Source of the DNA: Leptospira adleri
Lineage (GTDB): Bacteria; Spirochaetota; Leptospiria; Leptospirales; Leptospiraceae
Direction: 5' to 3'
DNA: 64,000 bases
NCBI RefSeq assembly: GCF_002811985.1
Contig: NZ_NPDU01000024.1
Span: 4,168 to 68,167 of the forward strand
The notes beneath the pieces were generated by a model. That model was not told the DNA's origin. It did no database searches and worked only from the letters and a program-made list of their open reading frames with translations. Of the stretch, positions 24,901 to 33,808 are shown piece by piece. The translations under genes were made by a program, and so were the position numbers. How positions within the stretch are numbered: position 1 is the stretch's first letter; each line of letters starts with the position of its first letter.

Positions 24901-25361
24901 GAATCCTACAAATCGCAAAAAGAATCATAGAATCCCGAAATCCGGACGTTGTCATTGGTGATCCCGCCGACCCATATTTGCAAAGGTGGTATTTGATTCC
25001 AAGGAACCGACTCTTCAACGTCTATCTTCACCGATTTCTAAAGAGTGATGATGATCGCGCGTTGCATGACCATCCGTGGGTTTCTCTCTCGATATTGCTC
25101 GAAGGTGAATACATTGAGCATACGATCCAGGAAGGGGGAATTCATAAGAAAAAGCGGATCACCGGCTCTGGGTTTAGATTTCGTTCTTCAAAATTTGCTC
25201 ATCGTATTGAAGTTACAAATCAATCAGCGGTGACGATCTTTATAACCGGACCCGCGATTAGGGGCTGGGGATTCCATTGTCCGGAGAAAGGGTGGGTTCA
25301 TTGGACAAAGTTTGTTGATCTGAATAACCACGGCCAAATCGGGAAAGGATGTGAAGGATGA
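24897..25361 (+). CDS. Cupin-fold phage protein
   Basis: A 154-residue protein following a phage pattern: YLQRWYLIPRNRLFNVYLHR near residue 25, then SDDDRALHDHPW with a His-x-His metal site near residue 60, LSILLEGEYIE, and HRIEV near 100. This is a single beta-barrel cupin. Its substrate is not known; such genes sit in early operons beside DNA-modification genes. Coupled on both sides by 4-base overlaps. Confidence 0.75.
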   Translation: MRILQIAKRIIESRNPDVVIGDPADPYLQRWYLIPRNRLFNVYLHRFLKSDDDRALHDHPWVSLSILLEGEYIEHTIQEGGIHKKKRITGSGFRFRSSKFAHRIEVTNQSAVTIFITGPAIRGWGFHCPEKGWVHWTKFVDLNNHGQIGKGCEG

Positions 25362-25636
25362 TCGTAGTAAAAGTTGAAATCTGGCCGAATGGCGACGAGA
25401 CTAAAAAAAGAGAACACTCTTGCGCATACATTGCGAATGATCGGAAGACAACCGAGGCAACGAAAGGCGCCTATGGTTCCTACGATGCGAAGTTTATGCA
25501 GAGCGAGGATTTTAATCCGAAAAAGGTTTGGAAGTCGAGTAGAGCGGAAGGAATTCACCGGAAACTCCGCGGGGTTTGGGATATTATCTACGTTGCACTT
25601 CGGAATGCCGGATTAGAAGAGAGGAATCAGAAATGA
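25358..25636 (+). CDS. Conserved phage-type protein of unknown function, 92 residues
   Basis: Starts MIVVKVEIWPNGDE, a beginning I associate with small proteins next to cupin-like phage genes. Alpha/beta, soluble. Coupled on both sides. Function unknown. Confidence 0.65.
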   Translation: MIVVKVEIWPNGDETKKREHSCAYIANDRKTTEATKGAYGSYDAKFMQSEDFNPKKVWKSSRAEGIHRKLRGVWDIIYVALRNAGLEERNQK

Positions 25637-26442
25637 AAGATCCAAAAATTACAGCTCACATGATCAGCGAACTATTGAAAGTAAAGCACGCCAACGATAT
25701 CTATTTACCGGAGTGTAAGACTGGCCCATCGATGGGTTCTCATCACTTCCGAATGGATGGGTGGTCAATGCCGAAATCCTGGTCGAAAGATGCGGTAACC
25801 GCCTATGAAATCAAAGTATCGAGATCTGATTTTCTTCAGGATGAAAAATGGAGATCATATCTCATTTACTGTAATCATTTTTATTTCGTTACTCCGCCTG
25901 GATTGATCAACCCGAAGGAACTTCCGGAAGAAGCGGGTCTTTACGAAACCTCAAAGAACGGGACTCGTCTCTTTATCCGAAAAAAATCCGTTTATAGAAC
26001 ACAATCAATTCCTGAAGAGATCTTTCGATATGTTCTTATGTGGCGAATCGACAAACAATATACAAACTACTGGAAGGCGAATGCGAAAGAACGTCTTTTA
26101 AATTGGTTGGAAACTCAGGAGGAGGATCGAAATTTCGGACGCGCGTTAAGCGGGAAAATACGTAAGAAAGTAGAAGAAAGGATTTGGAAAGTTGCGGAGC
26201 AGAATGAAACTCTCGAAAAGAGAATTAAGACCTATGAGGAAATTAAGATCTTTTTAGAGAACCTTGGGATTGATGCAACGAGACCCTACCTCTCAAAATG
26301 GGAAGTCCAAAAGAAAATCGATTTAATAAACGAGCTCATTCCGCAAACTCTGATCGAAAAATTTAAAGACACACAAAGCAACATCTCCCGTGTTTTGGCT
26401 ATGATAGAAGATATCGAAAAAGGGCAGAGGGAAATTGCATGA
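25633..26442 (+). CDS. MmcB-like PD-(D/E)xK nuclease
   Basis: A 269-residue protein from ATG 25633. Residues 45-110 carry the nuclease core: DAVTAYEIKVSRSDFLQDEK (E-x-K with following Asp), YCNHFYFVTPPGLI and LPEEAGLYE. These match the MmcB/DUF2161-like restriction-fold proteins thought to act in DNA repair. The C-terminal 130 residues are helical with possible coiled coil. Between the cupin gene and the adenine methyltransferase, it may take part in DNA maintenance. Confidence 0.78.
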   Translation: MKDPKITAHMISELLKVKHANDIYLPECKTGPSMGSHHFRMDGWSMPKSWSKDAVTAYEIKVSRSDFLQDEKWRSYLIYCNHFYFVTPPGLINPKELPEEAGLYETSKNGTRLFIRKKSVYRTQSIPEEIFRYVLMWRIDKQYTNYWKANAKERLLNWLETQEEDRNFGRALSGKIRKKVEERIWKVAEQNETLEKRIKTYEEIKIFLENLGIDATRPYLSKWEVQKKIDLINELIPQTLIEKFKDTQSNISRVLAMIEDIEKGQREIA

Positions 26443-27278
26443 TCACACGTCCTCCTCTTAAATACAATGGCGGAAAATTTCTCTTGGGGCCGTGGATACA
26501 ATCCTACTTCCCTACTCACGACGTTTACGTCGATGGTTTTGGCGGAGCAGCGAACGTCCTGCTTCAAAAAGAACCGGCGCGCGCGGAATACTATTTTGAT
26601 CTTGATTCTGAAGTGACCAACTTCATGGCGATGTTGGGAAACCGCGATACTGCTAAAGAGCTGATTCGCCGCATTAAGTGGACGCCGTATTCCCGGGAAA
26701 TACATGAATGGGCGGTATCCAAAAATAAACCTGAAGAAACCTCGATTGACCGCGCTTTAAAGTTTTGTGCGAAATGCTGGATGAACATCGGGCAGAATCG
26801 ATCTTCCCGCGGCTCCTTCCGAGTCCACGGAAATCTCGATCGCTCCGGAGGATACATCCCAGCGCGATTATGGTCAGACATCCAGCCTTACTATCAAGCG
26901 GCGTCCCGACTTCGTGGAGTTGTGATCGAAAACAAATCATTCCTAAAAATTGCCGATCAACTCGATTCACCAAATACACTTTTCTATCTTGATCCACCTT
27001 ACCTCGGATCGGTGCGCGGATCTGGAGATCTTTACACTCACGAAATGAAATCTGTGATCGAGCACGAGAATCTTTTGAACTTGATCGTTTCCTTAAAAGG
27101 TATGGTGGTCATTTCGGGTTATCCTTCCGACCTCTACGCCAATCGGTTAGAAACGAAAGGTTGGATCCGGAAAGAAAAGGCAACGAGAGACAATAAGCGC
27201 CGCGAGCGGACCGAAGCGATCTGGCTGAATCCGTTGTGCGTGTCGAGACTAGAAGAAAACGAACCGAAGTTGTTTTGA
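26439..27278 (+). CDS. D12-class N6-adenine DNA methyltransferase (Dam-like)
   Basis: A 279-residue protein starting RPPLKYNGGKFLLGPWI (family KxxGxK-like opening), with the SAM motif YVDGFGGAANVL near residue 30, EYYFDLDSEVTNF, and the catalytic motif IV LFYLDPPYLGS near residue 186. Complete. It lacks a partner endonuclease, so it likely methylates phage and host DNA at GATC or a similar site; the target cannot be read from sequence. Last gene of the fully coupled series (25 bases to the next start). Confidence 0.9.
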   Translation: MITRPPLKYNGGKFLLGPWIQSYFPTHDVYVDGFGGAANVLLQKEPARAEYYFDLDSEVTNFMAMLGNRDTAKELIRRIKWTPYSREIHEWAVSKNKPEETSIDRALKFCAKCWMNIGQNRSSRGSFRVHGNLDRSGGYIPARLWSDIQPYYQAASRLRGVVIENKSFLKIADQLDSPNTLFYLDPPYLGSVRGSGDLYTHEMKSVIEHENLLNLIVSLKGMVVISGYPSDLYANRLETKGWIRKEKATRDNKRRERTEAIWLNPLCVSRLEENEPKLF

Positions 27279-27305
27279 GCATTCATTTTTAAGGAGAAAT
27301 TTAAA

Positions 27306-28088
27306 ATGGAAGAATATTTGAATTTGGCTAAAAAGCATTGGCTTAAGGGTTTAGTGGTGATATTGGTATTGATTTTCAATCCAATCAAGTGTGTAAGTAC
27401 CGGACATCGAGGGGTTGTAACAAACCTAGGTTCAGTTTCGGACAGAATTCTTGGAGAAGGAATAAATTTAATTACTCCTTTTTTCCAATCAGTCACGAGT
27501 ATCGATGTTAGAGTTCAGAAAGTAGAAGCGAATTCTGCAGCACCCTCAAGTGATTTGCAAGAAATTCATACTAAAATTACTTTAACCTATCATTTGTCGC
27601 CAAACCAAGTTAATAAATTGTATCAAGAAGTCGGAATGGATTTCGAAGAAACAATTATTGTTCCTGCGATTCTAGAAACAATGAAACACGTAACAGCACA
27701 GTTTACTGCATCAGACTTAGTGACTAAAAGAGAAACAGTCTCGAAAGAGATTCACGAGCTACTAAGAACTAAACTTGGAAAATTCTATATCCTAGTGGAT
27801 GAAGTGTCCATGAAGGATTTTGAATTCTCTAAAACATTTTCTGAATCGATTGAGTTGAAGCAGAAAGCAGAACAAGATGCTTTGCGAGCTAAAAACGAAC
27901 TTGAAAAAGTGAAAGTTGAAGCCGAACAACAGATCGCACAAGCCCGAGCTGAGGCGGAAGCGTTAAGACTTAAATCTCAACAAATCACACCTATGATGGT
28001 CGAGATGGAACGAATTAAGAAATGGGACGGTAAATATCCCGACACCTATCTAAGTAGCGGATCGAATACCCTCTTTCAATTGAAATAA
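27306..28088 (+). CDS. Prohibitin/SPFH-domain membrane protein
   Basis: A 260-residue protein with one N-terminal transmembrane segment (residues 13-30), an SPFH domain (GHRGVVTNLGSVSDRILGEG, then DVRVQKVEA, then ITLTYHLSP), a coiled coil near 180-225 (QKAEQDALRAKNELEKVKVE), and a short tail. SPFH proteins form large membrane rings or cages that organise membrane proteins or proteases. A phage copy may modulate host membrane quality control. Strong AAGGAG box. A hairpin with T-run follows. Confidence 0.88.
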   Translation: MEEYLNLAKKHWLKGLVVILVLIFNPIKCVSTGHRGVVTNLGSVSDRILGEGINLITPFFQSVTSIDVRVQKVEANSAAPSSDLQEIHTKITLTYHLSPNQVNKLYQEVGMDFEETIIVPAILETMKHVTAQFTASDLVTKRETVSKEIHELLRTKLGKFYILVDEVSMKDFEFSKTFSESIELKQKAEQDALRAKNELEKVKVEAEQQIAQARAEAEALRLKSQQITPMMVEMERIKKWDGKYPDTYLSSGSNTLFQLK

Positions 28089-28095
28089 CATGAAG

Positions 28096-28116
28096 CCCGG
28101 AGAGTATCCGGGTTTT
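28096..28116 (+). terminator. Intrinsic terminator after the prohibitin-like gene
   Basis: CCCGG (28096-28100) pairs with CCGGG (28108-28112) around a 7-base loop, then TTTT. Short stem, so it may be partial and let some transcription pass into the next genes. Confidence 0.55.
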
Positions 28117-28127
28117 AAGGAGCTAAA

Positions 28128-28370
28128 ATGCCAGGTAAACAAATTTCTATCTATGATCGAGGTCTTACACTTGATCAATACAAAGCCGCACTCAAAGAAG
28201 AAATTCTTAACTTTCGAATTGATCCGAATCACGAAGACTTCCGAGAGTATGACGAAGGCAAGAACGATCTCATCGAGGATCTGATTGAGATGATCGATCG
28301 AACTCCGCAGCGGCACTTCGAAATCAATAAGTTGCTCGGTAGACTCGAAGAAAGGTTTAAACTCGTATGA
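28128..28370 (+). CDS. Hypothetical early protein, 80 residues
   Basis: An AAGGAG box lies 6 bases before the ATG. Acidic, helical. Coupled to the next gene by 4 bases. Family unknown. Confidence 0.6.
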   Translation: MPGKQISIYDRGLTLDQYKAALKEEILNFRIDPNHEDFREYDEGKNDLIEDLIEMIDRTPQRHFEINKLLGRLEERFKLV

Positions 28371-28603
28371 AAATAATTTACGATAGCGAAGAAGTTCCTC
28401 ATAGGCGTGTGACTCTAAACGACGATGCCGGAACTACTCATGTTTGCGGTTGCTTCGATATTAAGATCGAGATAACGAACCCTTCCGATTCAAATTACAA
28501 TCGAGGATTTACTATGAAACGGTGGGGTAAAGCAAGCGAACGATCAGAAAAACATAAGGAAGTTCGATCTAAATTAGATACGGAAAATGAGGTGCCCAAA
28601 TGA
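28367..28603 (+). CDS. Hypothetical early protein, 78 residues
   Basis: ATGA-coupled on both sides. Beta-rich N-terminal half with THVCGCFDIKI, then a charged tail. Unknown function. Confidence 0.6.
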   Translation: MKIIYDSEEVPHRRVTLNDDAGTTHVCGCFDIKIEITNPSDSNYNRGFTMKRWGKASERSEKHKEVRSKLDTENEVPK

Positions 28604-28830
28604 TCGGCATCCTTTTAATCATGTTTTTCTTTTGGCTCCTCGGTTCAGGCGCTTACGGGATTCTTGAGATCGTGATCATGCTTTCTATTGGTATCGTTCC
28701 GGGAAGAAGTCATACTCTGATTCTTACGGGAATCTTTTCGGCAACGTTCGTGATGATCGCTTTCATCTATGTTGCTTTCGTATGTTCTCTGGGAGAAGAA
28801 TGGGGAATGTGCAGGATTCTGGAATTCTAA
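28600..28830 (+). CDS. Membrane protein with two or three helices, 76 residues
   Basis: Hydrophobic segments at about residues 2-30 and 40-63 (LIMFFFWLLGSGAYG; LILTGIFSATFVMIAFIY). Coupled start. Function unknown. Confidence 0.6.
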   Translation: MIGILLIMFFFWLLGSGAYGILEIVIMLSIGIVPGRSHTLILTGIFSATFVMIAFIYVAFVCSLGEEWGMCRILEF

Positions 28831-28873
28831 AAAACGAAGATCGAAGTTCCTTTCCAAAAAATTATCTTCAATC

Positions 28874-29056
28874 ATGGGTGATGAAAAAATAAATGATGAT
28901 TACATACAAAGACAAGAAAATTTGTGGATCATTCATTGCGAGAATTTTCTAAGAAAAGGAAAAATACCGAAGAGATGGGAAGAACTTCCACAATATATTA
29001 AGACCGAACGAATGCGAAAATACTACGTTGAATTGAAGAAAAGATTAGAACCATAA
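28874..29056 (+). CDS. Hypothetical protein, 60 residues, last early gene
   Basis: The frame is open from further upstream (28769), but the upstream part lies inside the membrane-protein gene and looks unnatural, so the ATG at 28874 is preferred although its ribosome site is weak. Basic and helical. It ends at the terminator shared with the late strand. Confidence 0.5.
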   Translation: MGDEKINDDYIQRQENLWIIHCENFLRKGKIPKRWEELPQYIKTERMRKYYVELKKRLEP

Positions 29057-29086
29057 AAAACTCCTCGGATCTTTTGGACCCGAGGA
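29055..29086 (-). terminator. Strong terminator of the leftmost late operon
   Basis: TCCTCGG (29062-29068) and CCGAGGA (29080-29086) form the stem; on the minus strand it is followed by a run of T (A-run 29055-29060 on plus). It ends the unit that starts at the baseplate J gene and separates it from the convergent early operon. Confidence 0.75.
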
Positions 29087-29103
29087 AGAGATAGGAAATA
29101 CTT

Positions 29104-29607
29104 TTAGAATGGGATAACGTTAGATTCAACATGTTTTGTTAAAAACGGAATATCCACAGGTGATTTAGAAATTAGATTCGCAACATTCGCCACACCGGAA
29201 AGAGATCCATATTTTAGATACAAACGAATTCCTAAAATAGCTAAAGCTACCGCTATGAACAAAATTAGAAAAACATAAAAGAAAAACTTAATCGTTCTCC
29301 AAGTTTCAGCATCTGGTCTATAATCCTCTGCTTTCTGCTTCCATTCGTCTCCGTATGCTTTGCTTTTTTTTAACATTTCCGCGTTGTTTGCAAACTTGGT
29401 AGAGAATTCTTTTAGTTTTTTTGAAAGTTTGTCTTTTTCCTCTTCTGTAATCTCTGAGATCGGTTTGTTATCGACTTTTTTTGCGAGGTCCGCAGCTTCC
29501 TTCGAAGCGTTTTCAGAATTTTGAATTGCTTCTTCGAAATTCGGACGAATTGTCGCGCAACAGGTAATAAGGGAAAATAAAATTAAAAAGGCAATGATTC
29601 TATTCAT
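29104..29607 (-). CDS. Spanin-like lipoprotein with a second membrane segment
   Basis: A 167-residue protein from the ATG at 29607. A signal peptide ends in LITCC (Cys16 or Cys17, lipobox-like), a charged helical region follows (residues 25-95), then a strong transmembrane helix near 105-130. A lipid anchor plus an inner-membrane helix would bridge both membranes, as unimolecular spanins do. It is the last gene of the late unit, right after the holin candidate and lysin, which supports a lysis role. Family not recognised. Confidence 0.6.
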   Translation of the reverse strand: MNRIIAFLILFSLITCCATIRPNFEEAIQNSENASKEAADLAKKVDNKPISEITEEEKDKLSKKLKEFSTKFANNAEMLKKSKAYGDEWKQKAEDYRPDAETWRTIKFFFYVFLILFIAVALAILGIRLYLKYGSLSGVANVANLISKSPVDIPFLTKHVESNVIPF

Positions 29608-29872
29608 GATTTGGATCCGCCTCAACTTTCGTTTTTCCGCTCCGGAAAGAATTTACTACTTCGGTAAGAGGTTTTTTCATATAAACCGTAAATGAGCAAA
29701 TCCCAATGACTCCGAAATACGTAATGTTTTGACCCAAAAAGGATAGCATCGACGCTTTACCGGTTGCTTGTAAACCTGCCTCGATAAGAGAGGCGACCAC
29801 GAAGATTGCAAAAGATTTTTTCTTACATTCATCCTTGGCAATTCTCCCGACGTACTTGATTTGTTTTTTCAT
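29600..29872 (-). CDS. Holin candidate, 90 residues
   Basis: ATG 29872 with an AAGGAG box. A basic N-terminus, then two hydrophobic segments (SFAIFVVASLIEAGLQ and FGVIGICSFTVYM), and a charged C-terminus. Size, topology and position next to the lysin fit a class II holin. No sequence-level family recognition. Confidence 0.6.
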   Translation of the reverse strand: MKKQIKYVGRIAKDECKKKSFAIFVVASLIEAGLQATGKASMLSFLGQNITYFGVIGICSFTVYMKKPLTEVVNSFRSGKTKVEADPNHE

Positions 29873-29882
29873 AGAATTCTCC

Positions 29883-30521
29883 TTAAATTCCAAGTTGAAT
29901 GAGATAAATAAAATTCGCATGAATCCCTTTGTTGGAATCAATTCCGCAGTGAGAAACGAGGTCTTCGGCAAGATACCGATTGTTGATTTCTTTTTTCTTG
30001 TAACCGGTAGTCCAGTCTCCGTAGGAATCGATAACTTCGTAGTATTTGATTCCGTTGATATAAACGATTCTCCGTAGTACAATGAAATGGCCACTTTTCG
30101 TAAGTGAGGTTCCAAGCATAACTGCAGAACCTTTTTCAAGCGCGTCGTCGATTTCGGTCCAATCTCCGTTGATTCTTAAATTTACTTCGATCGTATTGTC
30201 TTTCAGAATTTCTTTGAGAGCCTCGGCATAGCATTCCATAAATCTTCCGAGCCGAAATTCTTTATTACGACGCCATGTATCGACGATGCTTCTTAGTTTT
30301 AAATTCTGAAGGATCTTTTCGCCGATTCCGGCCGCACCGAATCTCGGCTCCATATAATCCACAAACCAGCGAATGTATTCGACACTCGCCATTTTTGGGA
30401 TGACCGCAGAACCGATAACGCACGCGGCGATGTAACCGCACATGGAGCCGAATCCTACCGAGTAGACCGGAGCGATCTTACTGTTTTGTTCAACACCTTT
30501 CAAAGCGTTTGCCGGAGTCAT
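29883..30521 (-). CDS. Cysteine-peptidase-like lysin (C39/papain-like)
   Basis: A 212-residue protein. Residues 20-36 have GFGSMCGYIAACVIG with a Cys at a helix start, residues about 143-150 have SGHFIVLRR and about 163 has VIDSYGDW, giving the Cys-His-Asp order of C39-type peptidases. It has no signal peptide, so export would need the holin encoded next. Most likely the endolysin that cuts peptidoglycan peptide bonds. Alternative: a virion-associated peptidase. Confidence 0.65.
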   Translation of the reverse strand: MTPANALKGVEQNSKIAPVYSVGFGSMCGYIAACVIGSAVIPKMASVEYIRWFVDYMEPRFGAAGIGEKILQNLKLRSIVDTWRRNKEFRLGRFMECYAEALKEILKDNTIEVNLRINGDWTEIDDALEKGSAVMLGTSLTKSGHFIVLRRIVYINGIKYYEVIDSYGDWTTGYKKKEINNRYLAEDLVSHCGIDSNKGIHANFIYLIQLGI

Positions 30522-31135
30522 TTGTCTGTCCTTAGAAGTAAACCGATTTCTTCCGCGGCGCGAATAATTTCAGTTGGGTCTGTATCGTGTTCAAGGTCAT
30601 CATGCCACGAAATCGAAATAAAACCTTCGGCAAATCCTTGATAATCGATTTTGGCGAATAGATGGGCCTTTATATCGTTAAAACGGAAAATTCTTCTCCA
30701 CCGCGAAGTTTCCGGAAGATCATCTGTTTTAAGATAATAAAACGATGAGTCACAGATCGGTTTAATGAGTTCGACAGACATCGAAATCTCTTTTTTTGTA
30801 TAGTACTCTTCAAAGTTATACGGAACGGCCATTCCCGGTTTTACGGAGATATGCGACATTGAGAACTTTTCGACGCCGGCACCGTTAAGGTAATACTCAC
30901 CGTTATGAAACTGAAAAACTTTGGCTCGACTTGCTGAGTAATGATCGCGAAGTAAAGCGAGACGGTCTTGTACCATCGAATTGATATTCAAAACTAGTTC
31001 GATCTTACCGAGAGATTTCTTTTTATTATTCTCGATCGCTTTCTTCTCAACCCATTTGTCGTACAAATGTTTTACGAAAGTGTAAACACCGATACATACA
31101 CCTAATCCTAATGCTTTCAATAAATCTTCAAACAT
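30518..31135 (-). CDS. Membrane-anchored protein with GAF-like domain
   Basis: A 205-residue protein from ATG 31135. One transmembrane segment near residues 5-24 (LLKALGLGVCIGVYTFVKHL), then an alpha/beta region with ASRAKVFQFHNGEYYLNG near residue 70, a pattern (FHNG) found in GAF-like phage proteins close to lysis genes. Coupled to the lysin gene by 4 bases. May sense or control lysis timing; this is inference. Confidence 0.6.
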   Translation of the reverse strand: MFEDLLKALGLGVCIGVYTFVKHLYDKWVEKKAIENNKKKSLGKIELVLNINSMVQDRLALLRDHYSASRAKVFQFHNGEYYLNGAGVEKFSMSHISVKPGMAVPYNFEEYYTKKEISMSVELIKPICDSSFYYLKTDDLPETSRWRRIFRFNDIKAHLFAKIDYQGFAEGFISISWHDDLEHDTDPTEIIRAAEEIGLLLRTDK

Positions 31136-31844
31136 CTGTTTCCCACGCAGAATTTGGGTCAAACGAATCACTTGGCGAAAGGCTTTTGATCGTGTTTTCG
31201 TTTTCCCATTTTTTTTGATAGAGTGCGATTCCGGCGTTGTATAAATCAATTTCAATCAATTCAGCTAGTGATTGAAGATCGTCGATTGTAAGAATTGAAA
31301 AGGCGTTATTCGAATCTTTCCAAGGGGGAATTTCTGAAATCTTCCCTTTAGAAGCTAAACTTACAACTGAGTTTATATTATCGTGGTAAATCTTTCCAGA
31401 ATCCCAAATAGTATTTTTGAACTCTACCGTTCCCCTATAACTTTCCTTTTTAGAATTAAAAATTGCAGAATTGATTTCTAAAAAATAAGCACTCCTTCTT
31501 TCTTGATCAATAACCCATGTTGTTCCGTTGAATTTTTGAAATTTTTCAAAAGGGATAGGTTGGATTTCAGTTTCCGAAGATTTGATTTTATCGTTCCAAT
31601 CTTCAAGTGATCGCTCGATTCCTGAAATTTTATCGTAAACAGATTTTGGCTGAAACTCGGAAGCAACTCCATCTACAATTTCCGCATTGAAAATATCACC
31701 TTTTTGTGGATTATAATTTACTGAATAAACCACACGATGATTGTTCGGATTGAATTCAAACCAGACTTCCGGTCCGGAAATTTGTTTTGGATCTGTATTT
31801 ATCCACAGAACTTCTTTCGTTTGTTTATCAATTACGTAATTCAT
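31128..31844 (-). CDS. Tail-fibre-associated protein with DUF4376-like C-terminus
   Basis: A 238-residue protein directly after the tail collar gene (adjacent stop and start). N-terminal beta-rich region resembles tail-fibre chaperone starts (YVIDKQTKEVLWIN). The C-terminal part (RRSAYFLEINSAIFNSKK, then HDNINSVVSLASKG) follows the DUF4376 pattern seen in fibre-linked proteins. Probably helps fold or attach the fibre. Confidence 0.65.
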   Translation of the reverse strand: MNYVIDKQTKEVLWINTDPKQISGPEVWFEFNPNNHRVVYSVNYNPQKGDIFNAEIVDGVASEFQPKSVYDKISGIERSLEDWNDKIKSSETEIQPIPFEKFQKFNGTTWVIDQERRSAYFLEINSAIFNSKKESYRGTVEFKNTIWDSGKIYHDNINSVVSLASKGKISEIPPWKDSNNAFSILTIDDLQSLAELIEIDLYNAGIALYQKKWENENTIKSLSPSDSFDPNSAWETDV

Positions 31845-33167
31845 TTACGCGACCCTCACTTTATATCTTACAGCAACCCAGGCGGGGGTAGTCTCATTTC
31901 CGGTCCGGGGTGCCCCGGTTCCGCCAACCGCAGCCGGTGAGCTCGTGGTTTTTGTGACGAAATCGATTGTCCCTGATCCATAATTCCAGTTTGCCGTACC
32001 GCTACTTTCCGCGACGTTTGGAATCGTATGTACGTGGTTATGGCCCATGTCCTGACCTTTGAATCCGACTGCGCCACCATCATAATTTCCACCGGCGGCC
32101 TTCGCCCTTGTTCCGTTTAGTCCAGATCCTCTCGCGAAAACTCCTCCACGATCCATCAAATTGAAAGTGGTTGAACCGTCTCCAAATCCGTATTCAACAT
32201 TGACAATGACGTCCCCGGATTGATTCGCAGTGAGATCGATGATTGATCCGGTAGGAGTTGTCGAAACTTGAAAGTCCGCAGCAGTCGGGTTCCTTACATA
32301 GTATTCGGTAAGCGCCGTAATCCCACCGCCAGTGAAAGAGAATTTTACAAGTTGCCCTTCGATGCAATTCTGTGAAACAATTACTCTGTCCGAAGTCGGA
32401 TTGATACCTGTCACAGCTTTCCGGATCGCAGACCAAAGAGTTGAAAAAGATGTTCTTGAAATTGCTTGACCGTTCGCGTCTTTGAAGAGGGAAGAAGACA
32501 GTCGATCCAAGTTATCTTCAACCACGGAACCGATCGGAATTTGCAATGCAGTACTATCTTCGAGAGTGATGAGAGTTCCGTTTTTGTTTTTAGGAATTTT
32601 TACTGAGTTAGAAATCTTATTCACGGAAATCACATTTCCGAACGCAGCATCCTTCTTATATTCGAACCACTTGATTCTTCCCGGAGTAAGTGTGGGGAAG
32701 GCTGCGGTGGTATTATAGTTTTCATAAACTTTTACGATATAGGATTTTCTAGTATTCGCATTTTGTTGAAACGATGAGTTCGTTGAAACATCAAAAAATT
32801 GAAGGTTCGCTAAATCCGAATCTTGTTGAACCAATTCAATTTCATAAAATCCCCAAAATGCCTGATTGGTCGGTTGCAACGAAAGTGCCTCTAAGAAATA
32901 GAGTTCATCGTCTTTGAGTAAACTTCCTTTTAAAGTACTGATTGTCGTATTTGTGAAAGAAGGTATATCACATCCAAACCACTGAATCTCTCCCGGATCC
33001 AGCATGTAGAGCTCTCTTAAAATCATCGCAATGGCTTTGGGATAGACGAGTATGTCGTCTTCTAAACCTGGGATCGGACCCACTGTCTTTGAGTTCACTC
33101 TCTGATTCGGATTGTAGAGCGTCCTCTTTGCAACGGAATTACTTGCGGGAATTGCAGCTACGGTCAT
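31845..33167 (-). CDS. Tail collar/fibre protein
   Basis: A 440-residue protein. The C-terminal 110 residues carry the collar-domain marks GVFARGSGLNGTRAKAAGG, GMGHNHxHTIPN-type His cluster (GQDMGHNHVHTIPN) and the closing GNETTPAWVAVRYKVRVA, typical of short tail fibres with metal-bound His. The N-terminal part is beta-rich and should attach to the baseplate. Receptor binding is the likely role. Follows tail protein I in the usual P2-like order. Confidence 0.85.
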   Translation of the reverse strand: MTVAAIPASNSVAKRTLYNPNQRVNSKTVGPIPGLEDDILVYPKAIAMILRELYMLDPGEIQWFGCDIPSFTNTTISTLKGSLLKDDELYFLEALSLQPTNQAFWGFYEIELVQQDSDLANLQFFDVSTNSSFQQNANTRKSYIVKVYENYNTTAAFPTLTPGRIKWFEYKKDAAFGNVISVNKISNSVKIPKNKNGTLITLEDSTALQIPIGSVVEDNLDRLSSSLFKDANGQAISRTSFSTLWSAIRKAVTGINPTSDRVIVSQNCIEGQLVKFSFTGGGITALTEYYVRNPTAADFQVSTTPTGSIIDLTANQSGDVIVNVEYGFGDGSTTFNLMDRGGVFARGSGLNGTRAKAAGGNYDGGAVGFKGQDMGHNHVHTIPNVAESSGTANWNYGSGTIDFVTKTTSSPAAVGGTGAPRTGNETTPAWVAVRYKVRVA

Positions 33168-33808
33168 TAATTTACTCCTGAATAATCCTTATCGATAAAA
33201 CCATAATCTAAATACAAAAATCCGAATTTAGGATATTCGGTAATCACGCCGGCAAAGACTCCAATGCCGGCACTCTTTAGCTGATAGATTGTTCTTAAAA
33301 GCGCTGAATCTATATCGAAAATCGTATTAAAAATTATGTATATTGCATTCGTTGGGTGCGTCATTACGGACCCGAACGGTCTGTTTTTTAAGACCGGAGT
33401 GTCAAGGTAGGCTACATCGAGGAAGAATCCTAAGTCTTGCGCTTCCTTAACTTCAACCCGATCAATATTCTTTACCAAATTCTTTATCGCCGGAAGCGTT
33501 CCCACGATCGCGAGAATCTTTGAAAGAATCTTGGCTCTGTATTCTGGATCCGGAAGAGCTTGATCATTCGGAACACCTAAGAAAGTTCCCCAGGCTTTTA
33601 GGAGGAATCCGGAGGCATTCGTAAGCGGAAATTCTTCGATGAGTCGTTTTACGAATCTGTAATGCCATTCAAGGGCATTGAAAACGGCGCCTTTGTTGAT
33701 ATCGTTGATGTTTTTAATCTGAGGTTTTTCAATTCGTTCCGGATCAAAAAAAAGCGCTTTGAAAACTGCACCTGATCGATTAAATAAAGAAAGATACTTC
33801 GCGATCAT
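33167..33808 (-). CDS. Tail protein I-like baseplate protein
   Basis: A 213-residue protein. The stretch ASGFLLKAWGTFLGVPND, then LPDPEYRAKILSKI near residues 70-95, is characteristic of P2 gpI/DUF2313-type baseplate proteins. It lies between baseplate J and the fibre, the order J-I-H known from P2-like phages. Coupled to J by 4 bases. Confidence 0.78.
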   Translation of the reverse strand: MIAKYLSLFNRSGAVFKALFFDPERIEKPQIKNINDINKGAVFNALEWHYRFVKRLIEEFPLTNASGFLLKAWGTFLGVPNDQALPDPEYRAKILSKILAIVGTLPAIKNLVKNIDRVEVKEAQDLGFFLDVAYLDTPVLKNRPFGSVMTHPTNAIYIIFNTIFDIDSALLRTIYQLKSAGIGVFAGVITEYPKFGFLYLDYGFIDKDYSGVN

